Shown here piece after piece: positions 50,101 through 58,207 of a stretch of DNA of 64,000 nt. Every line of letters starts with the position of its first letter. Position 1 is the stretch's first letter. The notes under the pieces were generated by a model. The model made no database searches and had not been told where the DNA came from. It was given only the letters and a program-made list of their open reading frames with translations. Origin of the DNA: CALLMM01 sp964429855 (GTDB lineage: Bacteria; Armatimonadota; Chthonomonadetes; Chthonomonadales; CAJBBX01); assembly GCA_964429855.1 (NCBI GenBank), contig CAYSDM010000021.1, positions 4,701 through 68,700 on the forward strand, in the 5' to 3' direction. A program made the position numbers and the translations under genes.

Positions 50101-50409
50101 ATGGCGACCTATACGGAGTTATACAACCTGTATGCCAGCGGGAGCAGTCTGCTGGCGCGGTTTGAGGTGGCGTGCATGGTTGCGGCGCATAACATCCTCA
50201 ACGAGAGCGCGGGAACCCCCAACCATGCCAACCGGGTTATCTGGGCGAACGCCGTGCTGGAAGACAGCAAGGCGATGTCGAACAGGATGCTTCGCCGGGC
50301 GATTTCCTCCAATGCGACCCTGCAGGCGCAGGGGGAGGCGATCTCCGACAACGATGTGCAGTACATCTGCAACAGCTTTGTTGACACGTTCGCCACCGGC
50401 GCAGTCTAG
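50101..50409 (+). CDS. Phage-cluster protein, 102 aa
   Basis: ATYTELYNLYASGSSLLARFEVACMVAAHNILNESAGTPNHANRVIWANAVLEDSKAMSNRMLRRAISSNATL. This pattern is familiar from uncharacterised phage structural clusters, where it precedes tail genes. GGAGG lies six bases before ATG 50101. Function unknown. Confidence 0.6.
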   Translation: MATYTELYNLYASGSSLLARFEVACMVAAHNILNESAGTPNHANRVIWANAVLEDSKAMSNRMLRRAISSNATLQAQGEAISDNDVQYICNSFVDTFATGAV

Positions 50410-50431
50410 CCACAGGAGAGAGAGGTAAGGG

Positions 50432-50887
50432 ATGGCGACGCAGAAGTATGAGCGGGCGAGTTCTCTGTCGGTAATGACGGGCACGATGGACTTATCCGGT
50501 CTCGCGGCGGGCGCGTCGAAGTTATGCACGCCTGAGTTTGACAACGCTAATACCTCCAATCTCTGGTTTTGGGGCGACTTTATCCTCAATGTTCAGTTCG
50601 GGACGGTTCCGACGGCTGGCAGAGCGATAGAACTCTACCTGATCCCTGCGTTAGATGGGACGGTCTATGCGGACGGGGACACGACCACGCCTCCGCGCAA
50701 CCTGCTGGTCGGGGCGTTTGTCGTGATCGCGACGACGAACATGCAGAGGATCGTGCTGAGGGGAGTACCGCTTCCTCCCGCCAAGTTCAAGTTGCTGGTG
50801 CGCAACAACACCGATCAGGCGTTTGCCGCCAGCCCCAGCACGGGACACGATCTAGAGATACTGCCGTACCGAACGCAGAGCGCATAA
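50432..50887 (+). CDS. Phage-cluster beta-rich protein, 151 aa
   Basis: ATQKYERASSLSVMTGTMDLSGLAAGASKLCTPEFDNANTSNLWFWGDFILNVQFGTVPTAGRAIELYLIPALDGTVYADGD. This is a beta-sandwich-like protein also found in phage structural modules. Its stop lies directly before the next start (50888). The family is not named and its role in the particle is unknown. Confidence 0.6.
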   Translation: MATQKYERASSLSVMTGTMDLSGLAAGASKLCTPEFDNANTSNLWFWGDFILNVQFGTVPTAGRAIELYLIPALDGTVYADGDTTTPPRNLLVGAFVVIATTNMQRIVLRGVPLPPAKFKLLVRNNTDQAFAASPSTGHDLEILPYRTQSA

Positions 50888-51886
50888 ATGCTTACCTTAC
50901 AACGTACAGGCGGACTGCAATACCGTCATATCCACCGGTCAAGCCCTCTGGCGGCGAATCTGGTCTTTGCGGTGCTGGAGCCGTTTGTCATCTACGGTCC
51001 TAATCTGGCGGAGGATTCTACCAGCTACGACGTGAACGGCACGCCGGGTCTGGTGGACTGCACGCCGTGGGGCATGGCGGCGTTTGGATGTGATAATACC
51101 ACGTTCCGCGCTTTGCGCTACTACAACCTTCCTGAGAGCGCGCCCTTCACCTACGGCTGTTTCTGCCGGTTTGACAGCACGTCGGCGACAACGAAGGACG
51201 CTCTGTCGCGGGGCGACATCTCCACGCACAACGGCGCGTTCTCTCTGGGGATCGGCTCGACGGCTTTGCGGTTCCGGGCGGCTTTGAGGCTGGGCGGAAC
51301 GCTGTATACGGCGCAGATGTCTACCAGCATTACGGCGCGCCAGTGGTATTTTATCGCGATCACCTACGACAACACCAGCCTGCGGCTCTATGTGGACGGT
51401 CTGAACGTGGCGACGACAAATATCTCCCTGTCGTTTACCGCGTCCAGTCAGCACTTTCGGATTGCAGCGCGGTCAACGGGCACGGCGAACTGGGAGGGCG
51501 CGGTCGGGGCTTCTTTCGGCTGGACGCGGCTGTTATCGGAGGATGAACTAACGCAGATTGCGCAGGACTATACGGTGTCTTGGCTGACATGCACGGAGCC
51601 GCCGGGACGGGGGTGGCTGACGGCTGCCATAGAGAGGGTGACCGGGCAGGCGGATTTGCAGGGAGTCGGCAGTCTGTCCGCCGTTGGAAGAACCCGGCTG
51701 TTCAGCGGGGCGGCTTTGAGCGGAGTCGGCGCGATCTCGGCAGATGGCGGCCTGGCAGGAACGGGAACGCTGATAATAACCGCACAGGCAGCATCTTCGG
51801 AATCGGCGCAGAAGAGCGGCGTATCCGATGGAAGCGCGCGAATCGGCGCGGGCGAGGGAGTCTCGCGGAGAGGAGGGAAGGCTTAG
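50888..51886 (+). CDS. LamG/concanavalin-like phage protein, 332 aa
   Basis: The middle (FTYGCFCRFDSTSATTKDALSRGDISTHNGAFSLGIGSTALRFRAALRLGGTLYTAQMSTSITARQWYFIAITYDNTSLRLYVDGLNVATTNISL) is a typical LamG-type jelly roll that binds ligands or carbohydrates. The final 100 residues are Gly/Ala/Ser-rich repeats (GVGSLSAVG, GVGAISADG). It is a likely fibre or spike protein. ATG 50888 follows the previous stop directly. Confidence 0.72.
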   Translation: MLTLQRTGGLQYRHIHRSSPLAANLVFAVLEPFVIYGPNLAEDSTSYDVNGTPGLVDCTPWGMAAFGCDNTTFRALRYYNLPESAPFTYGCFCRFDSTSATTKDALSRGDISTHNGAFSLGIGSTALRFRAALRLGGTLYTAQMSTSITARQWYFIAITYDNTSLRLYVDGLNVATTNISLSFTASSQHFRIAARSTGTANWEGAVGASFGWTRLLSEDELTQIAQDYTVSWLTCTEPPGRGWLTAAIERVTGQADLQGVGSLSAVGRTRLFSGAALSGVGAISADGGLAGTGTLIITAQAASSESAQKSGVSDGSARIGAGEGVSRRGGKA

Positions 51887-52306
51887 ATGGCGACCGGAGT
51901 GGCGCTGACTCATCTTGCGGAGAAGGCGCTGTTAAACTATATGCTTCGCAACACCGCCACCGGCGGCTTTCCGCCTGCCGTCGTCTATGTCGGGCTGTTT
52001 TCGACGGCTCCCGGCGATCAGGGAGGCGGAACGGAGGTCTCCGGCGGATCCTATGCGCGGCAGTCGGTCGCGTTTGCCGCGCCGACCGATAACGGAGCCT
52101 CCAGCGGCTCGCAGACCGCCTCCACGGCCGATATCGTCTTTCCGGCGGCATCAGCCGACTGGGGGGCGATCACGGCGGTCGGGCTGTTCGACGCCGTCAG
52201 CGGAGGCAATCTGCTGATGTACGGAAATCTCTCCGCCGCGCAGACGGTCAACGCGGGCAACCAGTTTGTGATACCGGCAGGCAGCCTGTCGGCGCTGCTG
52301 GACTGA
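51887..52306 (+). CDS. Phage tail-fibre-like protein, 139 aa
   Basis: ATGVALTHLAEKALLNYMLRNTATGGFPPAVVYVGLFSTAPGDQGGGTEVSGGSYARQSVAFAAPTDNGASSGSQTASTADIVFPAASADWGAITAVGLFDAVSGGNLLMYGNL. This is the pattern of a short phage-tail-fibre protein family seen in many siphophages. Its start follows the previous stop directly; operonic. Confidence 0.75.
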   Translation: MATGVALTHLAEKALLNYMLRNTATGGFPPAVVYVGLFSTAPGDQGGGTEVSGGSYARQSVAFAAPTDNGASSGSQTASTADIVFPAASADWGAITAVGLFDAVSGGNLLMYGNLSAAQTVNAGNQFVIPAGSLSALLD

Positions 52307-52322
52307 ACACAGGGAGGCTTCC

Positions 52323-52673
52323 ATGCCGGACGGTTATGTGCGAATCAGACAGGGCGAGAAGCGCCCTCTCTACGGGCAGGTCACGGCGCAAAGCGGAACG
52401 TTGACGGTGCAGAGCAGCCCCGCGCCGACCTGCACCCTCTACCATGCAAGCGGCGCGGCGGTCAGCGGTCTGAACGGGATCGGGGTCTCCGGGTACGACG
52501 CCGGAGCGCAGTCGGCTCCCCGCGTCTGGTATAACCTCGACACCACCGCTCCCGCAAACCTTGCCGCCGGGTTCTATACGCTGGTTTTTAAGTTCTCGGC
52601 GCAGGGATCGGACGGAATATTGCGCGTCTACGAGCCGACCCTGGAGGTTGAGGTGCAGCCGCCGCAGGCATAG
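52323..52673 (+). CDS. Phage-cluster Ig-like protein, 116 aa
   Basis: PDGYVRIRQGEKRPLYGQVTAQSGTLTVQSSPAPTCTLYHASGAAVSGLNGIGVSGYD and AGFYTLVFKFSAQGSDGILRVYEPTLEVEVQPP form one Ig-like sandwich, a common accessory of phage tails and fibres. It is the last gene of block 2 and meets the GH5 gene end-on; no further tail gene follows. Confidence 0.6.
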   Translation: MPDGYVRIRQGEKRPLYGQVTAQSGTLTVQSSPAPTCTLYHASGAAVSGLNGIGVSGYDAGAQSAPRVWYNLDTTAPANLAAGFYTLVFKFSAQGSDGILRVYEPTLEVEVQPPQA

Positions 52674-52689
52674 AGCCGGCAGGGCGGTA

Positions 52690-54249
52690 TTAGAATACCG
52701 GTTTCCGGTTCCGGGCAAACCAGGAGCGCAGCAGCGCCGCCCTGTCCGTTGGCGTTGGAGATGGGGCGGCGTCATCGCGGTTGGAGCCGTGTTCGACGCT
52801 CCAACCGTTCCATTCGCGAAAGGCGTGATACGCCCAGTCCCAGCCGTTCTCTTCCATGATTTCGATGAGATCGCGCAGGTAGTCGTGCGCGCTGGTTCCA
52901 GGCGCCCATCGGATCGCGCTGAACTCCCCGATATAGATATGCACTCCGTAGTCGCGCTGAAAAGCGACCACCGGCTCCAGCGCCCGGCGAAGCTGCGCTT
53001 TATCCCACCGAACATTATCAATCATACCGGGATAGGTCGCTCCAACGCGAGGATCATAGACGCCCTGATGGGTGAACTTGTGCGGCTCGTACATATGGAC
53101 GCTGTAGACGACATTCGGGACGCTGAGCGGCTCAAAGTTCTCCAGCGCGGAGGGACCGCCCCACTCTGCCGGCTCCACCACGATCGCCTTTTTCGGGGCG
53201 ACGGCGTGTATCCGCTCCGCCGTCAACTGCGCCAGCGCCTGCCAATTAAGCAGTCCCTCCGCAACCATGCCCCCCTCCACCGGCTCATTGACCAGATCAA
53301 ACCCCCAGACGGCGGGATGGTCTCGGTAGCGTCTGGCGATTCTGTCCCATATCTGCAGAAACCTGTCCTGGAAGTGTTTCTCCTGAAAGATGCGGCAGAC
53401 GCTGGCTTCATCGCGCCCGCCCGGCGGCGTGTGAAGATCAATCAGCGCGAGAATCCCCGCCTCCTTACAGACCGGCAGCAGCGCATCCAGCCGTTTCAGT
53501 TCGCTCTCCAGCCAGGCTTCGTAGGCGGGCAGGTCGGCGGTGTCGGCGGGACTCTGCGGGAAGCCTCCCCAGGTAAGCTGCCAGCGAACATGGTTGGCTC
53601 TCCAGACGTTTCCGAATTCCCGCAGGTCCGCCGCGCCCACCTGCATCCCGATCATCGCGCCGCGCAGCCGGGGCAGCGCATGTCCTTTGTAAGGGGCTTT
53701 GCCGGTTTTCGCCGCCGTCGGATCGCTGCGAACGGTGACGGAGAGATCATCAAACCAGACCTTGCCGTGTGACAACTCCAGCCCGATCATCAGCCAGGCT
53801 TCCGAAGCGTCCGCCGGAATCCGCCGGATGAACCGCAGCCGCCGCCAGTCAAAGGTTCCGTGAATGCCGTTGATCTGCTCCCAGCGTTGACCGCCAGGCG
53901 AGACGAAGTGGAGCATCAGCTTGACGCCGTTCCAGACATTGGGAGGCTTTGCCACGCCCTCAGCGCGCAGCCGCGCCTCGATCTGAAGGCGCCTGCCGCG
54001 CACCTGTTCGAGAGGCAGAGGCATCCGCAGCATAACGCTTCCGTCCAGCCCCTCCCCTTCTCGTTCCACGCGCAGGGCTTTCGTTCCATCCGGCAGGCTG
54101 TCCAGGCGGACACCCGCCGGAAGATCGCCCCAGACCCGCAGATGCGCCTCCTCCTCGAATCCGGTTTTATAGAGTACCCGGTTCGTGGAAGTCTGCCCCC
54201 CCGGCAAGGCTCCCGACAACGCCAGCGCGATGCTGAAAAGCGTCAACAT
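52690..54249 (-). CDS. Exported GH5-type cellulase-like enzyme with N-terminal beta domain
   Basis: 519 residues. A short signal (MLTLFSIALALSGALPGG) is followed by a beta sandwich of about 150 residues (RRLQIEARLRAEGVAKPP, HGKVWFDDLSVTVR) like a carbohydrate-binding module. The TIM barrel holds Glu322 in DLVNEPVEGG (acid/base) and Glu442 in IYIGEFSAIRW (nucleophile), with YSVHMYEPHKFTHQG between. It probably cleaves beta-glucans or mannans. AGGAGTC precedes ATG 54249. It converges on the phage-type cluster. Confidence 0.88.
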   Translation of the reverse strand: MLTLFSIALALSGALPGGQTSTNRVLYKTGFEEEAHLRVWGDLPAGVRLDSLPDGTKALRVEREGEGLDGSVMLRMPLPLEQVRGRRLQIEARLRAEGVAKPPNVWNGVKLMLHFVSPGGQRWEQINGIHGTFDWRRLRFIRRIPADASEAWLMIGLELSHGKVWFDDLSVTVRSDPTAAKTGKAPYKGHALPRLRGAMIGMQVGAADLREFGNVWRANHVRWQLTWGGFPQSPADTADLPAYEAWLESELKRLDALLPVCKEAGILALIDLHTPPGGRDEASVCRIFQEKHFQDRFLQIWDRIARRYRDHPAVWGFDLVNEPVEGGMVAEGLLNWQALAQLTAERIHAVAPKKAIVVEPAEWGGPSALENFEPLSVPNVVYSVHMYEPHKFTHQGVYDPRVGATYPGMIDNVRWDKAQLRRALEPVVAFQRDYGVHIYIGEFSAIRWAPGTSAHDYLRDLIEIMEENGWDWAYHAFREWNGWSVEHGSNRDDAAPSPTPTDRAALLRSWFARNRKPVF

Positions 54250-54537
54250 GGCAGAGACTCCTGTCTGATCGAAATAAGTAGAGGAACGGTTTCATGACAC
54301 GCCTCTTCTAAATCCTCGACCGCGCTCCATGATTCCTGTCCCCATCTCTGAAAAAGAGAACAGCCCCGTCCTTTGATGTGAAGGAGCAAGGCTGATCTTC
54401 GGGGGTATTATTCAGTTTTTACAAAGGCAGTCACAAAACCACTTACAACCGCACTTCCAATTTCAGTTAACCTTTCCTGTACGGCGCAGGCGGCAGGCAA
54501 GGCAGAGAGGCGCGGGGGGATGCGCCCCTCTGTCTGC

Positions 54538-54906
54538 CTATCCGGCGCGCACCTGATAGTCCACCGCAAACCCTTCGTTGTTGACCACCTTCACCAGATA
54601 CTCTCCGGTTCCAAGCGTGACCCACTCGCAGGACGGCGTGCAGCCGTCCGTATTGTCAAAAGCGACTAACGCGCCGAATCGGTCATAGACATAGATATCT
54701 ATGTCGCCTTCGCCCGCGCCCCACACGCGCATTGTCTCTCCCGCAGGCAGGTGTACGGTGTAGAAATTCAGACCGTATGCGCCAATCCGTCCCTGTCTGT
54801 CCAGCGGTCTGGTCGCCAGGACCGCTTCGCGGGGACGGGGCTGCGTCTCTCTGAGCGCAACTCCGAAACTCATGTACGGCTCCTTCTCTTCGAGCAAAGT
54901 TGTCAT
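54538..54906 (-). CDS. Small protein with a PPC-like beta domain
   Basis: 122 residues from ATG 54906, with AGGGG before it. After a short head (MTTLLEEKEPYMSFGVALRETQPRPRE) comes IGAYGLNFYTVHLPAGETMRVWGAGEGDIDIYVYDRFGALVAFDNTDGCTPSCEWVTLGTGEYLVKVVNNEGFAVDYQVRAG. This has the form of a pre-peptidase C-terminal domain. No signal peptide is seen, which is odd for a domain usually found in exported proteins. The longer frame to 55122 is not favoured. Confidence 0.65.
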   Translation of the reverse strand: MTTLLEEKEPYMSFGVALRETQPRPREAVLATRPLDRQGRIGAYGLNFYTVHLPAGETMRVWGAGEGDIDIYVYDRFGALVAFDNTDGCTPSCEWVTLGTGEYLVKVVNNEGFAVDYQVRAG

Positions 54907-55078
54907 GATGGTTTCCCCTGTCGTCCGCGGCTGCTGATCGCTGAAGGCACCGGCTTCGCGCCGTTGCGATAGGTGCCCTGCCTCGGTGAGTGTGTTCTTC
55001 CACCAGATAAGACGGGAAGGAGACCGGCTGCGTTTCAGCTTTCCCGGTGTGAACAATGTCACAAAATCCGGGGAAACC

Positions 55079-55107
55079 TTGACGAATTTCATGAGTCTAT
55101 GTATAAT
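55079..55107 (+). promoter_or_regulatory. Strong promoter of the TetR-efflux operon
   Basis: TTGACG (55079-55084) and TATAAT (55102-55107) are 17 bases apart, close to consensus. It directs the TetR gene at 55139. Confidence 0.8.
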
Positions 55108-55110
55108 TAA

Positions 55111-55126
55111 TTGACTGATCAATCAA
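55111..55126 (+). promoter_or_regulatory. Palindromic operator for the TetR repressor
   Basis: TTGACTGATCAATCAA is a near-perfect palindrome with one mismatched pair, centred on TGATCA. It begins three bases after the -10 element, so a bound repressor would block the start site. This fits autoregulation by the adjacent TetR protein. Confidence 0.7.
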
Positions 55127-55138
55127 GGATATAGAGCC

Positions 55139-55792
55139 ATGGCGCGACGCAAAGACCCGGACTACGAGAACAGAAGGCAGCAGATTATTGACGGCGCGTT
55201 GAAGGCTTTTGCCGCACAGGGTTTTGAGAAGACAACCAACAGGGAGATCGCGGAGTCAGCGGGTATCGGTTCGCCCGGTCTGATCTACCACTATTTCCGG
55301 GATAAAGAAGACCTTTTTCAGCAGGTCTTTGAGCAGAGGCATCCGCTGCTGCTACTGTTGAATCGCCCGGAGGAGATCTTCGCGCTGCCTCCCGCCGAGG
55401 CGCTCACGCGGATAGGACGCGCCTATCTGAAGATCATCGAACAGCGCGAGGCAGTGGCGCTGTTCAAGCTGCTTATCGGAGAGGCGGCGCGCAGACCGGA
55501 AGCGGCGCGCGCTTTCCTGCAGTTCGGTCCCAATCGGGTGCTGGGTTTTGTGGCTTCCTATCTGGAGAGTCAGATGCAAGCCGGAACGCTGCGCCATGTG
55601 GATGCATCGCAGGCGGCGCGCAGCTTTCTGGGACCGATGGCGCTGTTTCTCCTGGCGCGGGAGATATTTCAGCAGCCGGAAGCGATGCAGACGGACCCGG
55701 AGACGGTGGTCGCGGGGACGGTGGATCTGTTTCTACGCGGGATGTATCTGGAGAGTGAAGGTGGCGAAGGGAAGGGAGAAGGACGTTCATGA
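55139..55792 (+). CDS. TetR-family repressor
   Basis: 217 residues. The N-terminal helix-turn-helix is RRQQIIDGALKAFAAQGFEKTTNREIAESAGIGSPGLIYHYFRDKEDLFQQVF. The rest is the helical ligand domain. It is the first gene of an efflux operon and overlaps the HlyD gene by four bases (ATGA). The adjacent operator suggests it represses this operon until a ligand binds. Confidence 0.92.
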   Translation: MARRKDPDYENRRQQIIDGALKAFAAQGFEKTTNREIAESAGIGSPGLIYHYFRDKEDLFQQVFEQRHPLLLLLNRPEEIFALPPAEALTRIGRAYLKIIEQREAVALFKLLIGEAARRPEAARAFLQFGPNRVLGFVASYLESQMQAGTLRHVDASQAARSFLGPMALFLLAREIFQQPEAMQTDPETVVAGTVDLFLRGMYLESEGGEGKGEGRS

Positions 55793-57246
55793 AGCATCCA
55801 AATCCGCGTCTAATAATCCCGGTGGCGCTGGTGACGGCACTGGGCGTGGGCGGCTGGTACGTGGAGCGTCAGAGAGATCGGGTTCGCAGTACGCTGTCGG
55901 GCTTTTTTGAGAGCCAGCCGGCCGCGCTCTCCTCGCGGATCGGCGGGAGAGTGGAGCGGATTCTGGTACGTGAGGGAGACCGGGTGCGCGCCGGTCAGCC
56001 GTTGATTGTCTTCGAGGCGCAGGCGGCGCAGGCGGAGACAGATGCAAAACAGGCGCTGGTCCGGCAGGCGGAGGAGCGCAGACGGCAGGCGGAGAACGGT
56101 CCGCGACCGGAGGATATACAGCGGCAGGCGGAGATGGTTGTCGAGGCGCAGGCAGCGCTTCAGAAGCTGCGCAACGGTCCGCTGCCGGAGGAGATTGCGG
56201 CGGCGCGGGCGCGGCTGCGACAGGCAGAGATGGTTTTAGCGCGACTTCAGGCGGGAGCCAGACCCGAAGAGATCGCGCAGGCGCAGGCGGCGGAGCGAGT
56301 GGCGCGGGCGCGGCTGGCGCAGTCCGAGCGGGGATTGACGCCGGAGGAGCGCGCACAGTTTCGCGCGCGCCTGGAGGCGGCGCAGGTTCAGGAGACCTGG
56401 GCAGGCGCGGAACGCACTCGGATGAACGAACTCTATGCGCAGGGAGCCGTCAGCAAGCAGCAGATGGAGCGAGCGACTACCGAATGGAAGGCGGCGCAGG
56501 CGAAACGCCGGGAGATGGAGGAGGCGCTGCGTCGGGTGGAGGCGGGGACTCCGGCAGAGGAGATGGAGCAGGCGCGGGAGGCGCATCGGCAGGCGCAGGC
56601 GGCGCTGGAACTGATTCTGGCGGGAGCGCGCCAGGAGGATATCGAGGCGACTCGCGCTGAGGTCAACGCCGCCCGGCAGAACCTGCTTCTGCTGCTGCGC
56701 GGCGCCCGGCAGGAGGATATTCGAGCGGCGGAGGCGCGCGTGAGGCAGGCAAAATCGGCGCTGGATGCGCTGCGCGCCGGGACGCGCGTGGAGGAGATAC
56801 GGCAGGCGCAGGCCGCCGAACGATCAACCCGCGCCACCGCTCTTGGCTCCCGAACCACGCTGGAGGAGCGAATTCTACGCGCTCCGCAGGACGGAATCAT
56901 CGAGCGGGTGCAGGCGGCTGTCGGCGACCTGATTCCGCCGGGAGCGTCTGTAATACGGATGACCGACCCCGCCGATATCTGGCTGCGTGTCTACGTGCCG
57001 GAGGCGATGCTGGCGAAGATTAACCTCGATAGCCCGGTAGAGCTTCTCGTGGACGGAGTGCCGGAGCGACTGCCTGCACGCATCGAAAGTATCGCCACTC
57101 AGGGAGAGTTCACTCCCGCCAACCTGCAGACGCCGGATGAACGGGGCAAACAGGTCTTTGCCGTGCGTCTGCGTCTGATCAAGCCGGATATGCGCGTCAA
57201 AGCCGGAATGTCCGCCTCCGTCAAGCGCGTGGGGCAATGGCCGTGA
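55789..57246 (+). CDS. HlyD/YbhG-like membrane fusion protein
   Basis: 485 residues. An N-terminal membrane segment (LIIPVALVTALGVGGWYV) precedes a biotinyl-lipoyl half (SSRIGGRVERILVREGDRVRAGQPLIVFEA). A very long helical hairpin follows, with repeated turns of the kind GARPEEI, GPLPEEI, GARQEDI and GTRVEEI. The second lipoyl half is ERILRAPQDGIIERVQAAVGDLIPPGASVIRMTDP, and a beta barrel closes the protein. It links the ABC transporter to the outer layers. Overlapped starts on both sides make it part of the operon. Confidence 0.9.
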   Translation: MKHPNPRLIIPVALVTALGVGGWYVERQRDRVRSTLSGFFESQPAALSSRIGGRVERILVREGDRVRAGQPLIVFEAQAAQAETDAKQALVRQAEERRRQAENGPRPEDIQRQAEMVVEAQAALQKLRNGPLPEEIAAARARLRQAEMVLARLQAGARPEEIAQAQAAERVARARLAQSERGLTPEERAQFRARLEAAQVQETWAGAERTRMNELYAQGAVSKQQMERATTEWKAAQAKRREMEEALRRVEAGTPAEEMEQAREAHRQAQAALELILAGARQEDIEATRAEVNAARQNLLLLLRGARQEDIRAAEARVRQAKSALDALRAGTRVEEIRQAQAAERSTRATALGSRTTLEERILRAPQDGIIERVQAAVGDLIPPGASVIRMTDPADIWLRVYVPEAMLAKINLDSPVELLVDGVPERLPARIESIATQGEFTPANLQTPDERGKQVFAVRLRLIKPDMRVKAGMSASVKRVGQWP

Positions 57247-58193
57247 ATGCCATCGAACTGGAGTCGCTGACCCGGCGGTTCGGGACGTTCACGGCGGTGG
57301 ACTCCCTCACCTTTTCAGTCGCGCGCGGCACCATTTTCGGATTTCTGGGACCCAACGGCAGCGGCAAGAGCACCTGCATCAGAATGCTGTGCGGTCTGCT
57401 GGAGCCTACCTCCGGAACTGCGCGGGTCAACGGCTACGATATTCGCCGCGAGCCGGAGCAGATTAAGCGATCCATCGGCTATATGAATCAATCCTTCAGC
57501 CTCTACCGCGATCTGACTGTTTCTGAGAATCTCGATTTCTTCGGCGGAGTCTACGGTCTGCGCGGGGAGCGGATGCGGCAGCGCAAACAGGCAGTGATCG
57601 AACTGGTCGGACTGGATCCCTATCTGGATCGGCGCGCCGGGCTGCTGTCGGGGGGATGGAAACAGCGGCTGGCGCTGGCGGCGGCGCTGATCCATGAGCC
57701 GGAACTGATCTTTCTGGATGAGCCGACCGCAGGGATTGACCCGGTGGCGCGCCGGGAACTGTGGGATCTGCTGTTTGAACTGGCAAGCCGGGGCAAGACC
57801 CTGTTCGTCACGACGCACTATATGGACGAGGCGGAGCGATGCAACGATATCGCCTATATCTACCTCTCCCGGCTGATGGTCAAAGGCACGCCGATGGAAC
57901 TCAAGGCGCTGCCGGAGGTCTGCCCGAAGGGAACGCGCCGGATTGCCGTCTCCTCCCACCAGCCGCCTCATGCGCTCTCCTTGCTCAAGCGACAGCCTTT
58001 TTCGCTGGATGCGACGCTGGTCGAATCGGAGGTGCATCTGCTGCTGATGGAAACGACCCCCGATTCCGCGGTGAAGGCGGTTCTGAACGACGCCGGACTC
58101 TCCGCGGGGGTCTCCATTCGCGATATTGAACCCTCTCTGGAGGATGTCTTCGTAACGATCACCCGTCGGCTGGCGAGCAACGGAAAGCGATAG
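57237..58193 (+). CDS. ABC transporter ATPase (YbhF-type, single NBD)
   Basis: 318 residues. Walker A GPNGSGKST, the Q loop YMNQSFSLYRDLTVSENL, signature LLSGGWKQRLALAAALIHEP, Walker B LIFLDEPTAGIDP and the switch His in FVTTHYMDEAE are all present. The C-terminal part is the extended domain of drug-export ATPases. It overlaps the HlyD gene by 10 bases and is followed after 14 bases by the permease gene. Confidence 0.95.
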   Translation: MAVNAIELESLTRRFGTFTAVDSLTFSVARGTIFGFLGPNGSGKSTCIRMLCGLLEPTSGTARVNGYDIRREPEQIKRSIGYMNQSFSLYRDLTVSENLDFFGGVYGLRGERMRQRKQAVIELVGLDPYLDRRAGLLSGGWKQRLALAAALIHEPELIFLDEPTAGIDPVARRELWDLLFELASRGKTLFVTTHYMDEAERCNDIAYIYLSRLMVKGTPMELKALPEVCPKGTRRIAVSSHQPPHALSLLKRQPFSLDATLVESEVHLLLMETTPDSAVKAVLNDAGLSAGVSIRDIEPSLEDVFVTITRRLASNGKR

Positions 58194-58207
58194 AAAGGGG
58201 CGAAGGG

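Noticed and set aside
36341..52673. Complete prophage
   Set aside because: Integration, control, replication, tail and endolysin genes are not visible, and cellular genes split the block.
54250..54537. Possible small gene or RNA between the GH5 and PPC-like genes
   Set aside because: AT-rich non-coding stretch with no stable fold or open frame that I could support.
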